Both the position numbers and the translations under genes were made by a program. A stretch of DNA of 64,000 nt from Curtobacterium poinsettiae. GTDB taxonomy: Bacteria; Actinomycetota; Actinomycetes; Actinomycetales; Microbacteriaceae. The stretch covers positions 1,736,001 to 1,800,000 of the forward strand of contig NZ_CP106879.1 of NCBI RefSeq assembly GCF_025677645.1, read 5' to 3'. Under the pieces are notes generated by a model. The model saw only the letters and a program-made list of their open reading frames with translations, made no database searches and was not told the origin of the DNA. Positions 63,566-64,000 of this stretch are shown piece by piece (positions within the stretch are counted from its first letter, which is position 1; each line of letters opens with the position of its first letter).

Positions 63566-63784
63566 TCAGCGCCTGAGGAACTCGGCGACGAACGTCCCAG
63601 CTGCGATGACGCCTCCGAGAACAAATCCACAGCCAACGAATCGTGTGAGTTCCGGAGTGAACTGCCCTCCCCAGAACTCCCCCTGCACTTTCCGCGCGAA
63701 GCGGGCGATCGGCCTCGGGAAGATTATGAGAACACAGCCCCATGTGACGCCGACCATTGCCAGCCCAACCAACAACATGCCCAC
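63566..63784 (-). CDS. small membrane protein
   Basis: 72 residues, two hydrophobic segments (1-23 and 48-66) around a basic/amphipathic loop. GTG 63784 or ATG 63778. Unrecognised. Confidence 0.5.
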   Translation of the reverse strand: MGMLLVGLAMVGVTWGCVLIIFPRPIARFARKVQGEFWGGQFTPELTRFVGCGFVLGGVIAAGTFVAEFLRR

Positions 63785-64000
63785 TGCAACAGGTGCCTGC
63801 AGCGGAGCTGGAGCACCACGCCGCGTTCATCCGCCGCATGGTCGGTGCCGCGACGGACGCCGCGGACCGGCTCCGCAGGTAGCGGCCGTCGATTACGGGG
63901 AGCCGCGTGGTTCGGTCGGTGTCGCCGTGCTCAACGCCCTCGTGCAGTGCCGTCCCCGCGAGGCGTTGACCAGGATCCTTCTGGCCGGGCAGCTCACGTT
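63785..64000. other. window end; orphan coding 3' fragments
   Basis: A plus frame from about 63,791 ends at the stop near 63,884 (PAAELEHHAAFIRRMV...) and looks like the C-terminus of a lost protein. After it another open frame (VGVAVLNALVQCRPREALTRI) runs out of the window. Neither has a clear start. Confidence 0.35.

Overview
The window is a high-GC Gram-positive chromosome segment. Gene order, codon bias and many promoters placed right against start codons point to an actinobacterium, most likely family Microbacteriaceae; a Curtobacterium-like genus is my inference, not a search result.

Bases 1 to about 42,600 are conserved core. In order they carry an M16 zinc protease and a histidine phosphatase; a lysine/diaminopimelate and folate block (dapB, thyA, folA, dapA) with RNase J; the cell-division translocase ftsK; pgsA-cinA-clgR; a DUF3046 gene; an SOS repair and tRNA-modification run (recA-recX-miaB-miaA-dapF); an RsmC-like methyltransferase facing hflX; lexA divergent from a LysM protein that looks like an SOS division inhibitor; a histidine operon (hisC-hisB-hisH, then hisA and an SseB-like gene); a chromosome-segregation and ribosome block (ParA-like, scpA, scpB, rluB, tyrA, cmk, der); then two membrane-protein genes, a RecQ helicase with a phosphoribosyltransferase-like tail, a lipoprotein, an EEP hydrolase and a YjdF-like membrane protein. 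Most of these genes are packed with ATGA or GTGA stop-start overlaps.

A tRNA-Pro(GGG) at 42,534-42,607 marks a change of character. Behind it lie about 750 bases of decayed sequence with an alpha/beta-hydrolase remnant, then accessory genes: a DUF1345 membrane protein, a GAF-LuxR regulator divergent from a three-gene alcohol/formaldehyde dehydrogenase operon, an SGNH-like/GAF protein divergent from an AraC regulator, an S66 (MccF-type) peptidase, a four-gene cassette resembling lactococcin-972 bacteriocin loci (secreted peptide, two membrane proteins, ABC ATPase), two large secreted enzymes ending in LAxTG sortase signals (a GH31 glycosidase and a MINPP-like phosphatase), and a set of very small membrane proteins.

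Three patterns run across the window. First, about 20 genes have a TAnnnT -10 box ending 6-9 bases before the start codon, as expected of leaderless mRNAs, and this settles several start choices. Second, four palindromes of about 50 bp, sharing the core GGAGGC(C/A)CGGTGCC, each sit 18-41 bases behind the stop codon of a minus-strand accessory gene; shorter relatives lie in core intergenic gaps. Third, LexA-type boxes precede recA, lexA and the LysM gene.
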